Origin: Mesorhizobium intechi
GTDB taxonomy: Bacteria; Pseudomonadota; Alphaproteobacteria; Rhizobiales; Rhizobiaceae
DNA: 64,000 nt
Direction: 5' to 3'
NCBI RefSeq assembly: GCF_002879535.1
Contig: NZ_PNOT02000107.1
Location: 1 to 64,000, forward strand
Below the pieces are notes generated by a model. That model did not search any database. It saw only the letters and a program-made list of their open reading frames with translations, and was not told the DNA's origin. Shown piece by piece: positions 1 to 8,832 of the stretch. Positions within the stretch are counted from its first letter, which is position 1; every line of letters begins with the position of its first letter. Both the position numbers and the translations under genes were made by a program.

Positions 1-157
1 AAATAGGTGTGTGTGCCGGCAAGCAGGCGTGTCATGAACTCTCTTTGCCAGAGCGAAAAATCAAAAATCCAAAAATATTCTGAAACTCGCGCGTTTTTGT
101 TCCGTATCTCCTCACGTTCCCAAAAATGGGAAGAGAAACCCGAGGAGTTTGAACATA

Positions 158-715
158 ATGCGTAGATACGCCGCCCTTTTGCTTGCCGGTACGATCGCCG
201 TTTCCGCGCTTGCCACCGCCGCCTATGCCGAAAACCCGATGGTCGGCGGTGCCGCCATGTACGCCCAGAAGAACATCGTCGAGAACGCCGTGAACTCGAA
301 GGATCACACGACGCTGGTCGCCGCCGTCAAGGCCGCCGGCCTGGTCGAGACGCTGCAAGGCGCCGGTCCGTTCACCGTCTTCGCGCCGACCAACGAGGCC
401 TTCGCGGCACTGCCGGCCGGCACGGTCGACACGCTGCTCAAGCCCGAGAACAAGGACAAGCTGACCAAGGTCCTGACCTGCCATGTCATCGGCGCCAAGG
501 CGATGGCGGCGGATGTGGCATCGATGGCCAAGGCTGACGGCGGCACGCACAAGGTCAAGACCGTCGGCGGCTGCGAGCTGTCGCTGAAGGCCGAGGGCGG
601 CAAGGTCACCGTCACCGACGAGAACGGCAATGTCGCCAATGTGACGATCGCCGATGTCGAGCAGTCCAACGGCGTCATCCACGTTATCGACAAGGTTCTT
701 TTGCCGAAGATGTAA
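158..715 (+). CDS. Secreted fasciclin-domain (FAS1) protein, copy 1
   Basis: 185-residue exported protein with an N-terminal signal peptide (residues 1 to about 23, ending ATAAYA) followed by one FAS1 domain. The domain shows the H1-type segment TLVAAVKAAGLVETLQG, the core FTVFAPTNEAFAALP and the terminal H2 box SNGVIHVIDKVLLP. FAS1 proteins are cell-surface or periplasmic adhesion-type proteins; no enzymatic role is known. I chose the ATG at 158 because GAGGAG lies 10 bases upstream; an in-frame TTG at 149 is too close to that site. It is a close paralogue of the gene at 10558-11118. Unlike that copy it carries two cysteines (in LTCHVIG and GGCELS) that could form a disulfide. Confidence 0.9.
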   Translation: MRRYAALLLAGTIAVSALATAAYAENPMVGGAAMYAQKNIVENAVNSKDHTTLVAAVKAAGLVETLQGAGPFTVFAPTNEAFAALPAGTVDTLLKPENKDKLTKVLTCHVIGAKAMAADVASMAKADGGTHKVKTVGGCELSLKAEGGKVTVTDENGNVANVTIADVEQSNGVIHVIDKVLLPKM

Positions 716-923
716 CAATGGGCTGGCCGCGGACGAACCTGCGGCAAGAGCTCTCCGCCGATTGAGTCGTCCCGCTCCCGGGTCCGCAATCGACACGCAC
801 GCTCCGCGCCGCCCACAGCCAGCTGTGGAACGGCGCGGAGCGACGTTTTGGGGCAACCGTCACCGGCTTTTGATTTTGGCGTGGCGGTATAGTTTGGCAA
901 AAGGACAACCGGAGGAACTGGTC

Positions 924-1427
<504 letters not shown>

Positions 1428-1446
1428 CGAGATTCGACCAGAAACG

Positions 1447-1480
1447 AAAAACTCCGGGTCTTGCGGCCCGGAGTTTTTTG
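1447..1480 (+). terminator. Rho-independent terminator after msrB
   Basis: Perfect 8-bp stem ACTCCGGG (1451-1458) / CCCGGAGT (1467-1474), extended by A/T pairs, with an 8-base loop and a following T-run. It lies about 20 bases after the msrB stop. Flanking A and T runs could make it work in both directions, also serving the convergent MFS gene ending at 1550. Confidence 0.85.
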
Positions 1481-1549
1481 CGCGGTCAGAGCTTTTCGGG
1501 CGTGGACTGGAGGAGCTTCCCGAAACCGCTGCCCACGTCTGTGTTTGTC

Positions 1550-3145
1550 TTAATGCCCGCCGCCTCCACCACCACCGGGCGCGGCCGGTTTGTTGATCAG
1601 CATCGTGAACAGGCCGAGCGTGGCGAACAGCACCGTCAGCATGTAGAACACGTCCATGAAGGACAGCAGCGCCGCCTGCTGCTGGACCATGCCGGACAGC
1701 TTGGAGATCGCCGCACTGGCCGCATCCAGGCCGGTCGTCTGCTCGAAGTTCAGCGTCATGTTCTGCAGCTTGGTCTGCGCGGCGGCACTGCCCCACTGCA
1801 CATGCTCGGCGAGCCTCGCATAGTGGAAGGCGTTGCGGTCGATCAGCACGGTGTTGATGAGGGCTAGGCCGACGGCGCCACCGAGGTTGCGGGTCAGGTT
1901 GAACAGGCCGGACGCGTTCTTCAGCCGGTCGGGCGGCAACGTGCCGAGCGCGATGTTGTTGATCGGCACCATGCACAGCATCATCGAGCAGCCGCGCAGG
2001 ATCTGCGGGATGAGCAGCTCGTAAAAATCCCAGTCGGCGGTGAGATGCGTCATCCACCAGGTACCGGTAGCGAAGCCGAAGAAGCCGATCATCATCATCA
2101 GCCGCAAATCCATTTTGCTCGACAGGATGCCGGAGATCGGCGCGGTGACGAACATCGCCAGGCCGCTGACGAACAGCGCCTCGCCGATCATCATCGAATC
2201 ATAGCCGCGGATACGGCCGAGGAAGACCGGATAGAGATAGGTCAGGCCGTAGAGGCCGATGCCGATAACGAAGGAAAACAGCGAGCCGAAGGCAAAGTTG
2301 ACGTTGCTGAAAGCCCTGAGGTCGACGATCGGCTCCTCGGCGGTGAAGACGCGCCAGAAGAAGATCACGGCGCCGACGCTCATGACGATGGCGCAGATGA
2401 ACACACCCTGGTCCTGCAGCCAGTCATTGTTCGGACCCTCCTCCAGCACATATTCCATGCAGCCGAGGAACGCCGCCATGCCGGCGAGGCCCCACCAGTC
2501 GAACTTGTTGAACAGCTTGAGATTGGGCTTGTCGAAATCGATCAACGACCAGGCGGCGGTCGCCACCAGGATGCCGGGCACGACATTGACCAGGAACAGC
2601 CAGTGCCATGAAAAGGCGTGACTGATATAGCCGCCGACGGTCGGGCCGATGGTCGGCGCCAGCGTCGCCACCAAACCGATCATCGGCGAGACGACAGCGC
2701 GCTTGGAGGGCGGGAAGATGGTGAAGGCCGCTGCAAAGACGCTCGGGATCATGCCGCCGCCGATAAAGCCCTGCACGGCGCGGTAGACGATCATCTGGTC
2801 GATGTTTGTGGCGGTCGCGGCAAGCGCGCTGGCCGCGGTGAAGCCGGCGGCGGCGATGGTGAACAGCACGCGCGTCGACAGCATCCGGCTGAGGAAGCCC
2901 GACAGCGGGATCATGACCACCTCGGCGATCAGATAGGCCGTCTGCACCCACGGAATTTCGTCGGAGCTGGCGCTGAGGCCCGCCTGGATTTCGGCGAGCG
3001 AAGCCGAGACGATCTGGATGTCCAGGATCGCCATGAACATACCGAACACCATCGCGAGGAAGGCGATGACGCGGCGTGTGGAGATAGTGTCAGGGACCGC
3101 GGGCCTTGCCGGCGGCGCTCCTGCGGTGATGGTAGCGGTTGCCAT
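1550..3145 (-). CDS. DHA2-family multidrug MFS transporter (EmrB type)
   Basis: 531-residue drug:proton antiporter of the 14-helix DHA2 family. Inner-membrane partner of the membrane fusion protein encoded just upstream (3218-4408). The first helix carries AILDIQIVSASLAEIQAGL, the family pattern with the helix-1 aspartate, and helix 5 carries GPTVGGYISHAFSWHW, motif C of exporters. The C-terminus is an unusual glycine-rich tail ending in histidine. The start at 3145 is supported by AAGGAGG eight bases upstream. It is separated from the fusion-protein gene by about 70 bases, and both are probably controlled by the divergent TetR gene at 4537. The exported compound is unknown. Confidence 0.9.
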   Translation of the reverse strand: MATATITAGAPPARPAVPDTISTRRVIAFLAMVFGMFMAILDIQIVSASLAEIQAGLSASSDEIPWVQTAYLIAEVVMIPLSGFLSRMLSTRVLFTIAAAGFTAASALAATATNIDQMIVYRAVQGFIGGGMIPSVFAAAFTIFPPSKRAVVSPMIGLVATLAPTIGPTVGGYISHAFSWHWLFLVNVVPGILVATAAWSLIDFDKPNLKLFNKFDWWGLAGMAAFLGCMEYVLEEGPNNDWLQDQGVFICAIVMSVGAVIFFWRVFTAEEPIVDLRAFSNVNFAFGSLFSFVIGIGLYGLTYLYPVFLGRIRGYDSMMIGEALFVSGLAMFVTAPISGILSSKMDLRLMMMIGFFGFATGTWWMTHLTADWDFYELLIPQILRGCSMMLCMVPINNIALGTLPPDRLKNASGLFNLTRNLGGAVGLALINTVLIDRNAFHYARLAEHVQWGSAAAQTKLQNMTLNFEQTTGLDAASAAISKLSGMVQQQAALLSFMDVFYMLTVLFATLGLFTMLINKPAAPGGGGGGGH

Positions 3146-3217
3146 TTCATGGGCCTCCTTGAGGCCGGCCGGGCGGCCCAGCGCTTCATCAGCCGCCGAA
3201 CCGCCCTCCGAAAGTGC

Positions 3218-4408
3218 CTAGTTGGTCGTCGCGGCGGGTGCGGTGCGGCTGTCAACGTTGACGACAACGCTGAGGCCAGCACGCAGCTTGCCGGTCTTCA
3301 GGGCATCGGCCGGCACGTCGATGCGGACCGGGACGCGCTGCACAACCTTGGTGAAGTTGCCGGTGGCGTTTTCCGGCGGCAGCAGCGAGAAGACCGCGCC
3401 CGAGGCCGGAGCGAGCGACGAGACGGTTCCCTGGATGGGATGGCCGTCGATGGCGTCGACCGAGATGTTGACCTTTTCGCCGGGAACGAGCCGGGCGAGT
3501 TGCGTCTCCTTGAAGTTGGCGACGATGTAAAGCTTGTCCAACGGCACGACGACGGCGAGCTTCTGGCCGGGGCTGACGAGATCGCCCTGCTCGACGGAAC
3601 GGTTGCCGACGACGCCGTCATAAGGCGCCTTGAGCACGGTGAAGGACAGGTCGCGCGCCGCCTTGTCGCGGCTGAGCTGCAGCGAAGCGAGCGTGCTCGC
3701 GGACTCGGCGCGCTGTGCCTCGAACACGCCGATATTGGCCTGTGCGGCGGCGATCTGCGCATCCGCGCCAACCAGCGCGGCATTGGCCTGGTCAAGCGCG
3801 GTCTGCGCGTCGTCCAGTTGCGCCTGCGTGCCGACATGGGTCTTGACCAGCTGCGCGGCGCGCTGCTGGGCACGGGCGGCATTGTCGGCCGCGGCCTGGT
3901 CGGCGACCTTCTGCGCCTGGGCCTGCTGCAGGGACGCCTGTGCCGCCTTGGTCTGCGCGTCGATGCGGTCGAGCGTCTTCGCCAGCGTGGCGATCTGCGC
4001 CTCGGTCTGGGCGACGGCTATCTTGTAGTCGCCATCGTCGATCGTCAGCAGCGGGTCGCCGGCCTTGACCAGCTGGTTCTCGCTGACCTTGACCTGGTCG
4101 ACATAGCCGGAGATCTTGGGCGAAACGAACGCCATGTCGGCCTGGACATAGGCATCGTCGGTCGAGATCATGAAACGGCCCGTGGTCCAATAGTCATAGC
4201 CGTACCAGGCGCCGCCGCCCAGGAGGGCAAGGCCGATGATCGGCAGCAGGAAGGAACGCACCGAGCGCTTCTTCTTGGCCGGAGCTTCGGCCGCCGGCCG
4301 CGGGGCGGCGACTGGCTGGACGGGGATTTCCGGCGCTTCGGTCGCCGGTGCGACCTTGGCGTTGGGGAAAGGGCGGACTTCGGCGGTGTTGGGCGCGTTC
4401 GAGGACAT
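3218..4408 (-). CDS. HlyD/EmrA-family membrane fusion protein
   Basis: 396-residue periplasmic adaptor of an EmrAB-type efflux pump. A proline/alanine-rich cytoplasmic N-terminus is followed by one membrane helix (about residues 49-70), the first biotinyl-lipoyl half around DDAYVQADMAFVSPKISGYV, a long alanine/glutamine-rich coiled-coil hairpin (about 130-255) and the second lipoyl/beta-barrel half with FTVLKAPYDGVVGNR. It should link the MFS pump encoded next to it with an outer-membrane channel not found in this window. The promoter region contains a palindrome 26 bases before the ATG, matching a second one before the divergent TetR gene. Confidence 0.9.
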   Translation of the reverse strand: MSSNAPNTAEVRPFPNAKVAPATEAPEIPVQPVAAPRPAAEAPAKKKRSVRSFLLPIIGLALLGGGAWYGYDYWTTGRFMISTDDAYVQADMAFVSPKISGYVDQVKVSENQLVKAGDPLLTIDDGDYKIAVAQTEAQIATLAKTLDRIDAQTKAAQASLQQAQAQKVADQAAADNAARAQQRAAQLVKTHVGTQAQLDDAQTALDQANAALVGADAQIAAAQANIGVFEAQRAESASTLASLQLSRDKAARDLSFTVLKAPYDGVVGNRSVEQGDLVSPGQKLAVVVPLDKLYIVANFKETQLARLVPGEKVNISVDAIDGHPIQGTVSSLAPASGAVFSLLPPENATGNFTKVVQRVPVRIDVPADALKTGKLRAGLSVVVNVDSRTAPAATTN

Positions 4409-4433
4409 GACATCTCTCTAAAGTAATAATACT

Positions 4434-4447
4434 GAACCGTTCGGTTC
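4434..4447. promoter_or_regulatory. TetR operator candidate O1
   Basis: Perfect inverted repeat GAACCG-TT-CGGTTC, 26 bases upstream of the fusion-protein start on the minus strand. It shares the GAACC/GGTTC half-sites with the palindrome at 4496-4513. The TetR gene is divergent, so autoregulation and repression of the efflux pair is the likely use. No binding data. Confidence 0.6.
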
Positions 4448-4495
4448 GATCCGGCCGTTGACATAGCGCGGAAAGAGGACCATATCAAGGGGCAA

Positions 4496-4513
4496 TCGAA
4501 CCGGCTGGTTCGA
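4496..4513. promoter_or_regulatory. TetR operator candidate O2
   Basis: Inverted repeat TCGAACC-GGCT-GGTTCGA with seven-base perfect arms, 23 bases before the TetR ATG. The centres of O1 and O2 are 64 bases apart, about six helical turns, so both would lie on the same face of the DNA. Confidence 0.6.
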
Positions 4514-4536
4514 ATTATTTTCGAGGTGTGACTTTG

Positions 4537-5271
4537 ATGGCCGAGACAACGCCTGACGTCGAAACCGACAAATGCAATGAACTGCTGGAGAGCCTGCGGC
4601 GTGGCAGGCCGGCGGCCGGGCAGGATCCGGTCAAGCGCAGCCAGATCATCGACGGCGCCCGGCGTGTCTTCATCGACAAAGGCTTCGAGGCCGCCTCGAT
4701 GAACGACATCACGCGGGAAGCCGGCGTGTCGAAAGGCACCATCTATGTCTATTTCGCCAACAAGGAAGAGCTGTTCGAGGCGCTGATCGAGGAAGAGCGC
4801 GGCACCATCTTCAAGAACATGTACGACGTGCTGGACCGGGCTGATGACCTGCGCGAGACGCTGGTGAAGTTCGGCAAGGTGCTGTCCATGAAGATCACCT
4901 CGGCCAAGGTGATCCAGGCACAGCGCACCGTGATCGGCGCGTCGGACAGGATACCCGAGCTTGGCGCGCGCTTCTACGAGCGCGGCCCGAAACGCGGCCA
5001 TGACAAGTTCGTGGTCTTTCTCAACGCTGCCATAGAGCGCGGCCTGCTCAAGATCGACGATGTCGACCTTGCGGCCTACCAGTTCACCGATCTATGCCTG
5101 GCCGGCCTGTTCCGGCAGTGCATCTTCGCCTATCGGGCCAAGGCGCCGACCCAGGATGAAATCGACCATGTCGTGAGGTCGGGCGTGCGCATGTTCCTGA
5201 TGGCCTACGGCACCGAAAGCCTCGCCGAGGAAGAAGGCCACCAGATGATTGCCCTGGAGGCTAAGGCTTAG
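4537..5271 (+). CDS. TetR/AcrR-family repressor, divergent to the efflux pair
   Basis: 244-residue TetR regulator. The helix-turn-helix spans about residues 37-83, with ARRVFIDKGFEAASMNDI and the recognition region VSKGTIYVYFANKEELFEAL. The rest is a ligand/dimer domain (AefR-like C-terminal type is possible). The N-terminal extension of about 33 residues is longer than usual. I chose the ATG at 4537 because GAGG lies ten bases before it; an in-frame GTG at 4528 is too close to that site. It most likely represses itself and the HlyD/MFS pair at 4408-1550 through the two palindromes in the shared intergenic region. The inducer is unknown. Confidence 0.9.
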   Translation: MAETTPDVETDKCNELLESLRRGRPAAGQDPVKRSQIIDGARRVFIDKGFEAASMNDITREAGVSKGTIYVYFANKEELFEALIEEERGTIFKNMYDVLDRADDLRETLVKFGKVLSMKITSAKVIQAQRTVIGASDRIPELGARFYERGPKRGHDKFVVFLNAAIERGLLKIDDVDLAAYQFTDLCLAGLFRQCIFAYRAKAPTQDEIDHVVRSGVRMFLMAYGTESLAEEEGHQMIALEAKA

Positions 5272-5316
5272 AGCAATTCCAGGAAAAGCGTGGACGGTTT
5301 TCCGTCCGGAATTGCG
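5272..5316. repeat. Nested intergenic palindrome
   Basis: Outer arms GCAATTCC (5273-5280) and GGAATTGC (5308-5315), with inner complementary pieces GGAAAA/TTTTCC and GGAC/GTCC. It starts right after the TetR stop codon. From memory this is a recurring intergenic element in Mesorhizobium-type genomes. It may also act as a bidirectional terminator between the convergent tetR and engB genes. Confidence 0.6.
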
Positions 5317-5330
5317 TCAACCCAAAGGGT

Positions 5331-5990
5331 CTAGCCGCCATTGCCGGCAAGCACGATCGCGGCGCGCAATTCCTCGAGGCCCTCGCTTTTTTCCGACGAC
5401 GTCGCCAGGACGAATGGGAACGCCGCCGGCCGCTTCTTGATCTTGGCAAGCGTCTCCTCGATCAGCCGCGGTACCCCGGCGGCCTTGATCTTGTCGGTCT
5501 TGGTCAGCACGATCTGGTAGGACACCGCCGCCTTGTCGAGCAGAGACAGCACCTCGTCGTCCTTGGCCTTGATGCCGTGGCGGGCGTCGATCAGCACATA
5601 CACCCGCTTCAGCGTCACCCGGCCCTTGAGATAGTCGAAGACCAGTTTCGTCCACTCGTCGACCTTCTCCTTGGGCGCGGTGGCATAGCCGTAGCCGGGC
5701 ATGTCGATCAGCGCCATCGGCGGCAGGTCGGCGCCCTCGCCCGAAAATCCGTCCGGCACGAAATAGTTGAGTTCCTGCGTGCGCCCCGGCGTGTTGGAGG
5801 TGCGCGCCAGCCCCTTCTGGTTGACCAGCGCGTTGATCAGCGACGATTTGCCGACATTGGAGCGGCCGGCAAAGGCGATTTCCGGCGGCCCTTCCGGCGG
5901 CAGGAACTTCATGGCCGGCACGCCGCGGATGAAAATCCAACCGCGCGTGAACAGGTCGGTGGTGATCACAGTGCTGTTCAGAGCGTTCAA
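5331..5990 (-). CDS. engB: Ribosome biogenesis GTPase EngB (YsxC/YihA)
   Basis: 219-residue TRAFAC-class GTPase needed for large-subunit ribosome assembly. G1 is GRSNVGKSS (residues 42-50), G3 DMPGYGYA, G4 TKTDK and G5 [13 protein letters not shown] start at 5990 is favoured: GGAGG lies seven bases upstream, and TTGA overlaps the stop codon of the acetyltransferase gene before it. Starting further upstream would add residues unlike the family. In relatives engB normally follows yidC directly, but here about 5.3 kb of other genes separate them. Confidence 0.93.
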   Translation of the reverse strand: MNALNSTVITTDLFTRGWIFIRGVPAMKFLPPEGPPEIAFAGRSNVGKSSLINALVNQKGLARTSNTPGRTQELNYFVPDGFSGEGADLPPMALIDMPGYGYATAPKEKVDEWTKLVFDYLKGRVTLKRVYVLIDARHGIKAKDDEVLSLLDKAAVSYQIVLTKTDKIKAAGVPRLIEETLAKIKKRPAAFPFVLATSSEKSEGLEELRAAIVLAGNGG

Positions 5991-6625
5991 GCTGCTGCCT
6001 CCAGAAGAGAGATGTCGGCGCCCCTGATGGCATCGAGGTTGCGGCCGATCTTGTCCACCGGCCAATGCCACCATGCCAGTGCCATCAACCGCCTGATCGT
6101 CCCATCGTCGAAACGCATCTTCACCACCTTGGCGGCGTTGCCGGCGACAATGGCATAGGGCGGCACATCGTGCGTCACCACCGACTTGGCGGCAATGATG
6201 GCGCCATGGCCGATTTCCACGCCGGGCAGGATAACCGCCTCCATGCCGATCCAGACGTCGCTGCCGACCACCGTGTCGCCGCGCACCTCCTTCGACCATG
6301 TCGCCGGGTCAAACCCCTTTTCCCAGCCATGGCCGAAAATGTTGAACGGATAGGTGGAAAAGCCGGACATCGCGTGGTTGGCGCCGTTCATGATGAAGCG
6401 CGCGCCTTCGGCGATGGCGCAGAACTTGCCGATGATGAGCTTGTCGCCGATGAAGGGATAGTGGTGCAGCACGCATTTCTGCGCGAATTTGTCCGGTCCG
6501 TCCGGGTCGTCATAATAGGTGAAGTCGCCAATCTCGATGTTCGGCTCCGTCACCAGCGGCTTCAGGAAGCCGACGCGGGTGTGCATCGGGATCGGGTGCT
6601 TGATGTCGGGGTTGGGTCCGTCCAT
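5987..6625 (-). CDS. CatB/Vat-type hexapeptide acetyltransferase
   Basis: 212-residue left-handed beta-helix acetyltransferase of the xenobiotic acetyltransferase group (chloramphenicol CatB, streptogramin Vat). The conserved catalytic-histidine segment [15 protein letters not shown] and the substrate-loop region FTYYDDPDG are visible. Hexapeptide repeats follow ([20 protein letters not shown], then [12 protein letters not shown]). These enzymes form trimers and acetylate small hydroxylated compounds with acetyl-CoA; the natural substrate in this organism is unknown and resistance should not be assumed. Its stop overlaps the engB TTG start, so the two are probably co-transcribed. Confidence 0.9.
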   Translation of the reverse strand: MDGPNPDIKHPIPMHTRVGFLKPLVTEPNIEIGDFTYYDDPDGPDKFAQKCVLHHYPFIGDKLIIGKFCAIAEGARFIMNGANHAMSGFSTYPFNIFGHGWEKGFDPATWSKEVRGDTVVGSDVWIGMEAVILPGVEIGHGAIIAAKSVVTHDVPPYAIVAGNAAKVVKMRFDDGTIRRLMALAWWHWPVDKIGRNLDAIRGADISLLEAAA

Positions 6626-6746
6626 GTCGGTTCTTCCGGGAATTGGCAGGCAGGCGCGTCCGCCACTGGGGGCGTCTGGTCAAAATAACGTGATCCGCCC
6701 TATAGCACCAATCGGACGAGGAGCGAGTCTTCCGTGCGTGCCAGGC

Positions 6747-7061
6747 TCATTTGTTGCCGCGGCAGATCACGATCGGATTGGACAGCGCGCTGTCGAAACC
6801 GCCACCCTGGTAGACGGCGATGTTGGCCGCACCTGGCGGTAGCAGGAACGTGCCTTCGACGACCTTCTGATCGCCCGCCATCGTGTGGAGAGCCCAGCTG
6901 AACGCGCACAATTGCGGCGGCGCCGCGGGTTCGACGTGGCTGCAGTTCAGCTGCGCGCCACCCAGCATGGCGGCGCCGCCGCAGCTGACCGCGTCCTTTG
7001 CAACCGCGATGCCGGGACACCCGACGAGAGCCGTCACGGCTGCGATCCTGATCCAGTTCAT
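6747..7061 (-). CDS. Small secreted cysteine-containing protein, unknown function
   Basis: 104 residues. Clear signal peptide MNWIRIAAVTALVGCPGIAVA, then a mature part with four cysteines (SCGGAAMLG, LNCSHVE, QLCAFSW, VICRGNK), suggesting two periplasmic disulfides. I do not recognise a domain. AAGGA lies upstream of the ATG with suitable spacing. An overlapping reading frame on the same strand (6700-7122) has no signal peptide or domain and was discarded. The gene sits between the acetyltransferase and the MarR remnant with no clear operon partner. Confidence 0.6.
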   Translation of the reverse strand: MNWIRIAAVTALVGCPGIAVAKDAVSCGGAAMLGGAQLNCSHVEPAAPPQLCAFSWALHTMAGDQKVVEGTFLLPPGAANIAVYQGGGFDSALSNPIVICRGNK

Positions 7062-7178
7062 CTTCGAGATCCTTGCCGGAAAATCCGCGCCGCCGGGGCG
7101 CCGCTTCCGTGTCGTGGCCCATGCGTTTTTTGGTCCGCGCGGCTTAGTCCGTCTTGCACGCGCCGTCCAGCGGGATTA

Positions 7179-7205
7179 TGTGCATGATGATAATAAGCAT
7201 GCTCA
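7179..7205. promoter_or_regulatory. Possible MarR-type operator upstream of the emrAB pair
   Basis: AT-rich imperfect inverted repeat with outer arms TGTGCATG and CATGCTCA around a GATGATAATAAG centre. It lies about 35 bases before the MarR remnant and is the only AT-rich patch in the 180-base intergenic region. MarR proteins typically bind such sites in front of their own operon. Confidence 0.35.
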
Positions 7206-7238
7206 CGAAAATGTGTCTGTAGGTCCTGATCTCTTCCC

Positions 7239-7544
7239 ATGTCCTCCTCCCCTCATATCGGCTTCGTGCCGCGCAACGTCGCGCGCCTGCTTCGAACGCG
7301 CTTCGGGAAGCGTTCGCGGGTCCGCCTGGACGACCGCCGGCCGTGCCTGCCTTACCCGATCCCGCATGCCGGCCCGCTGCTCGAGATCATGCGCGGCAAC
7401 GGCAGGAAAACACGGGACGAGGCCTTGGCCGGTCATTCGTCTGAAACACGGCGGCTTCGGCCGCAAACCCCAAGCTTCATCAAATCCAATCTGCTCGCGG
7501 CTCGCACCCGGCCAGCCGACGACCGGGAGAAAGTCCATGGCTGA
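7239..7544 (+). pseudogene. MarR-family regulator lacking its winged helix-turn-helix
   Basis: An uninterrupted frame of 101 codons. Residues 1-25 match the dimerisation N-terminus of MarR/EmrR-like repressors (IGFVPRNVARLLRTRFGKRS). From about residue 30 the protein resumes with what looks like the end of the wing and the C-terminal dimer helices (GPLLEIMRGNGRKTRDEALA, then FIKSNLLAARTR). The roughly 55-60 residues that would form the DNA-binding domain are absent. The reading frame overlaps the start of the HlyD gene by eight bases, as an intact marR-emrA-emrB operon would. Either an in-frame deletion pseudogene or a mini-protein that can only dimerise. The alignment is by eye. Confidence 0.65.
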
Positions 7545-8832
7545 ATCCACATCCCCCAAGAAGCCCGCCGAAAACGACCCGGCCACGGGTCGCACCGGCG
7601 ACCAGGTCATCCGGTTGGACAGCGAGCGCGAGCAGAGGCGCGCCAATGCCGTCATCGACAATGGCGAGCTGGAAGCGCCGGTCGGGCTGCAGCCGGCGGC
7701 ACTCGAGGCGCCGGCCAAGGAGCCGCAGCCGGCTCCTGTCGCCGTTGCCCCTCCCGCTCCTGTTCCGGCCAAGCCGAAGCGCAGCCTGAAGCGCCCGGTG
7801 CTGTTTGCCCTGCTTCCCATCGGGCTCGCCGTCGGCGGCTATTACTACGTGACCGGCGGCCAGGTGATGACGACCGACAATGCCTACATCCAGGCGCAGT
7901 CGCTCGGCGTGTCCACCGACGTCTCCGGCACCGTGCAGGAGATCGACGTGCACGAGAACCAGTCGGTGAAGAAGGGCGACGTGCTGTTCCGCCTGCGGCC
8001 GGCCTCCTTCGAAACCGCTCTTGCCGCCGCCCAGGCACAACTCGGGACGGTGCGCAACCAGGTGCTGACCCTGCAGGCGAGCTACCAGCAGTCGCTGTCG
8101 CAGATCGAACAGGCGCAAGCCGACATTCCCTATTACGAGGCCGCGTTCCAGCGGCAGCAGGACCTGCTCAAGACCTCCACCGCCTCCAAGGCGTCTTTCG
8201 ACAGTGCCCAGCACGACCTCGTCGCGGCGCGCCAGAAAGTGTCCGTCGCCAAGGCGCAGGCGCAGGCCACGCTTGCCCAGCTGGGCGGCGACGCCAACCA
8301 GCCGGTGGAGAAGAACCCGTTCTACCTGCAGGCCCAGTCGGGCGTCGACGATGCCCAGCGCAACCTCGCCGATTCCGTGGTCAAGGCGCCGTTCGACGGT
8401 GTGGTCACCAATGTCGACGCGCTTCAGGTCGGCAAATATCTGCCGGCCTCGCAGCCGGCCTTCAGCCTGGTGTCGTCGACCGATCTGTGGATCGAGGCGG
8501 AGCCGAAGGAAACCGAACTGACCTATGTGCGGCCGGGACAGACGGCGACGATCAGCGTCGACACCTATCCGGGCGCCGTCTGGCACGGCACGGTTGCCTC
8601 GATCAGCCCGGCCTCGTCGTCCAGCTTCTCGCTGCTGCCGGCGCAGAACACCACCGGCAACTGGGTCAAGGTCGTGCAGCGCATTCCGATGCGCGTGACG
8701 GTCGATGATAGCAAGGGCAAGCCACCGCTGCGCGGCGGCATGAGCGTCGTCGTCGACGTCGAGACCGGCCATGCGCGCGGCCTGCCGGACTTCGTCGCCA
8801 ACCTCATCGACCGGTTCGGGCACAAGTCATGA
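7537..8832 (+). CDS. emrA: EmrA/HlyD-family membrane fusion protein
   Basis: 431-residue adaptor of a second EmrAB-type pump. A charged N-terminal tail with proline/alanine repeats precedes one membrane helix (about residues 88-105). The lipoyl half DNAYIQAQSLGVSTDVSGTV follows, then a coiled-coil hairpin rich in A and Q (about 160-265), and the second lipoyl/beta-barrel half with VVKAPFDGVVTNVDAL. The start ATG at 7537 has GGGAGAAAG upstream and lies inside the end of the MarR remnant. The frame stays open further upstream to about 6883, but that extension lacks sense. The MFS gene begins in the stop codon (ATGA), so the two are translationally coupled. Confidence 0.9.
   Translation: MAESTSPKKPAENDPATGRTGDQVIRLDSEREQRRANAVIDNGELEAPVGLQPAALEAPAKEPQPAPVAVAPPAPVPAKPKRSLKRPVLFALLPIGLAVGGYYYVTGGQVMTTDNAYIQAQSLGVSTDVSGTVQEIDVHENQSVKKGDVLFRLRPASFETALAAAQAQLGTVRNQVLTLQASYQQSLSQIEQAQADIPYYEAAFQRQQDLLKTSTASKASFDSAQHDLVAARQKVSVAKAQAQATLAQLGGDANQPVEKNPFYLQAQSGVDDAQRNLADSVVKAPFDGVVTNVDALQVGKYLPASQPAFSLVSSTDLWIEAEPKETELTYVRPGQTATISVDTYPGAVWHGTVASISPASSSSFSLLPAQNTTGNWVKVVQRIPMRVTVDDSKGKPPLRGGMSVVVDVETGHARGLPDFVANLIDRFGHKS

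Noticed and set aside
2618-4426. Long plus-strand open frame of about 600 codons
   Set aside because: It is the antisense shadow of the minus-strand MFS and fusion-protein genes; the composition is arginine/aspartate-rich without any domain, as expected in high-GC DNA.
5987-6625. Chloramphenicol resistance gene
   Set aside because: The family includes CatB, but most chromosomal members have unknown substrates; resistance cannot be claimed from sequence.
6700-7122. Alternative minus-strand frame over the small secreted protein
   Set aside because: Arginine-rich without signal peptide or motif; the frame at 6747-7061 has a clear signal sequence.
6883-7536. N-terminal extension of the emrA frame by about 218 codons
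   Set aside because: The extension has no domain sense, overlaps the MarR remnant in another frame, and a good ribosome site marks the ATG at 7537.
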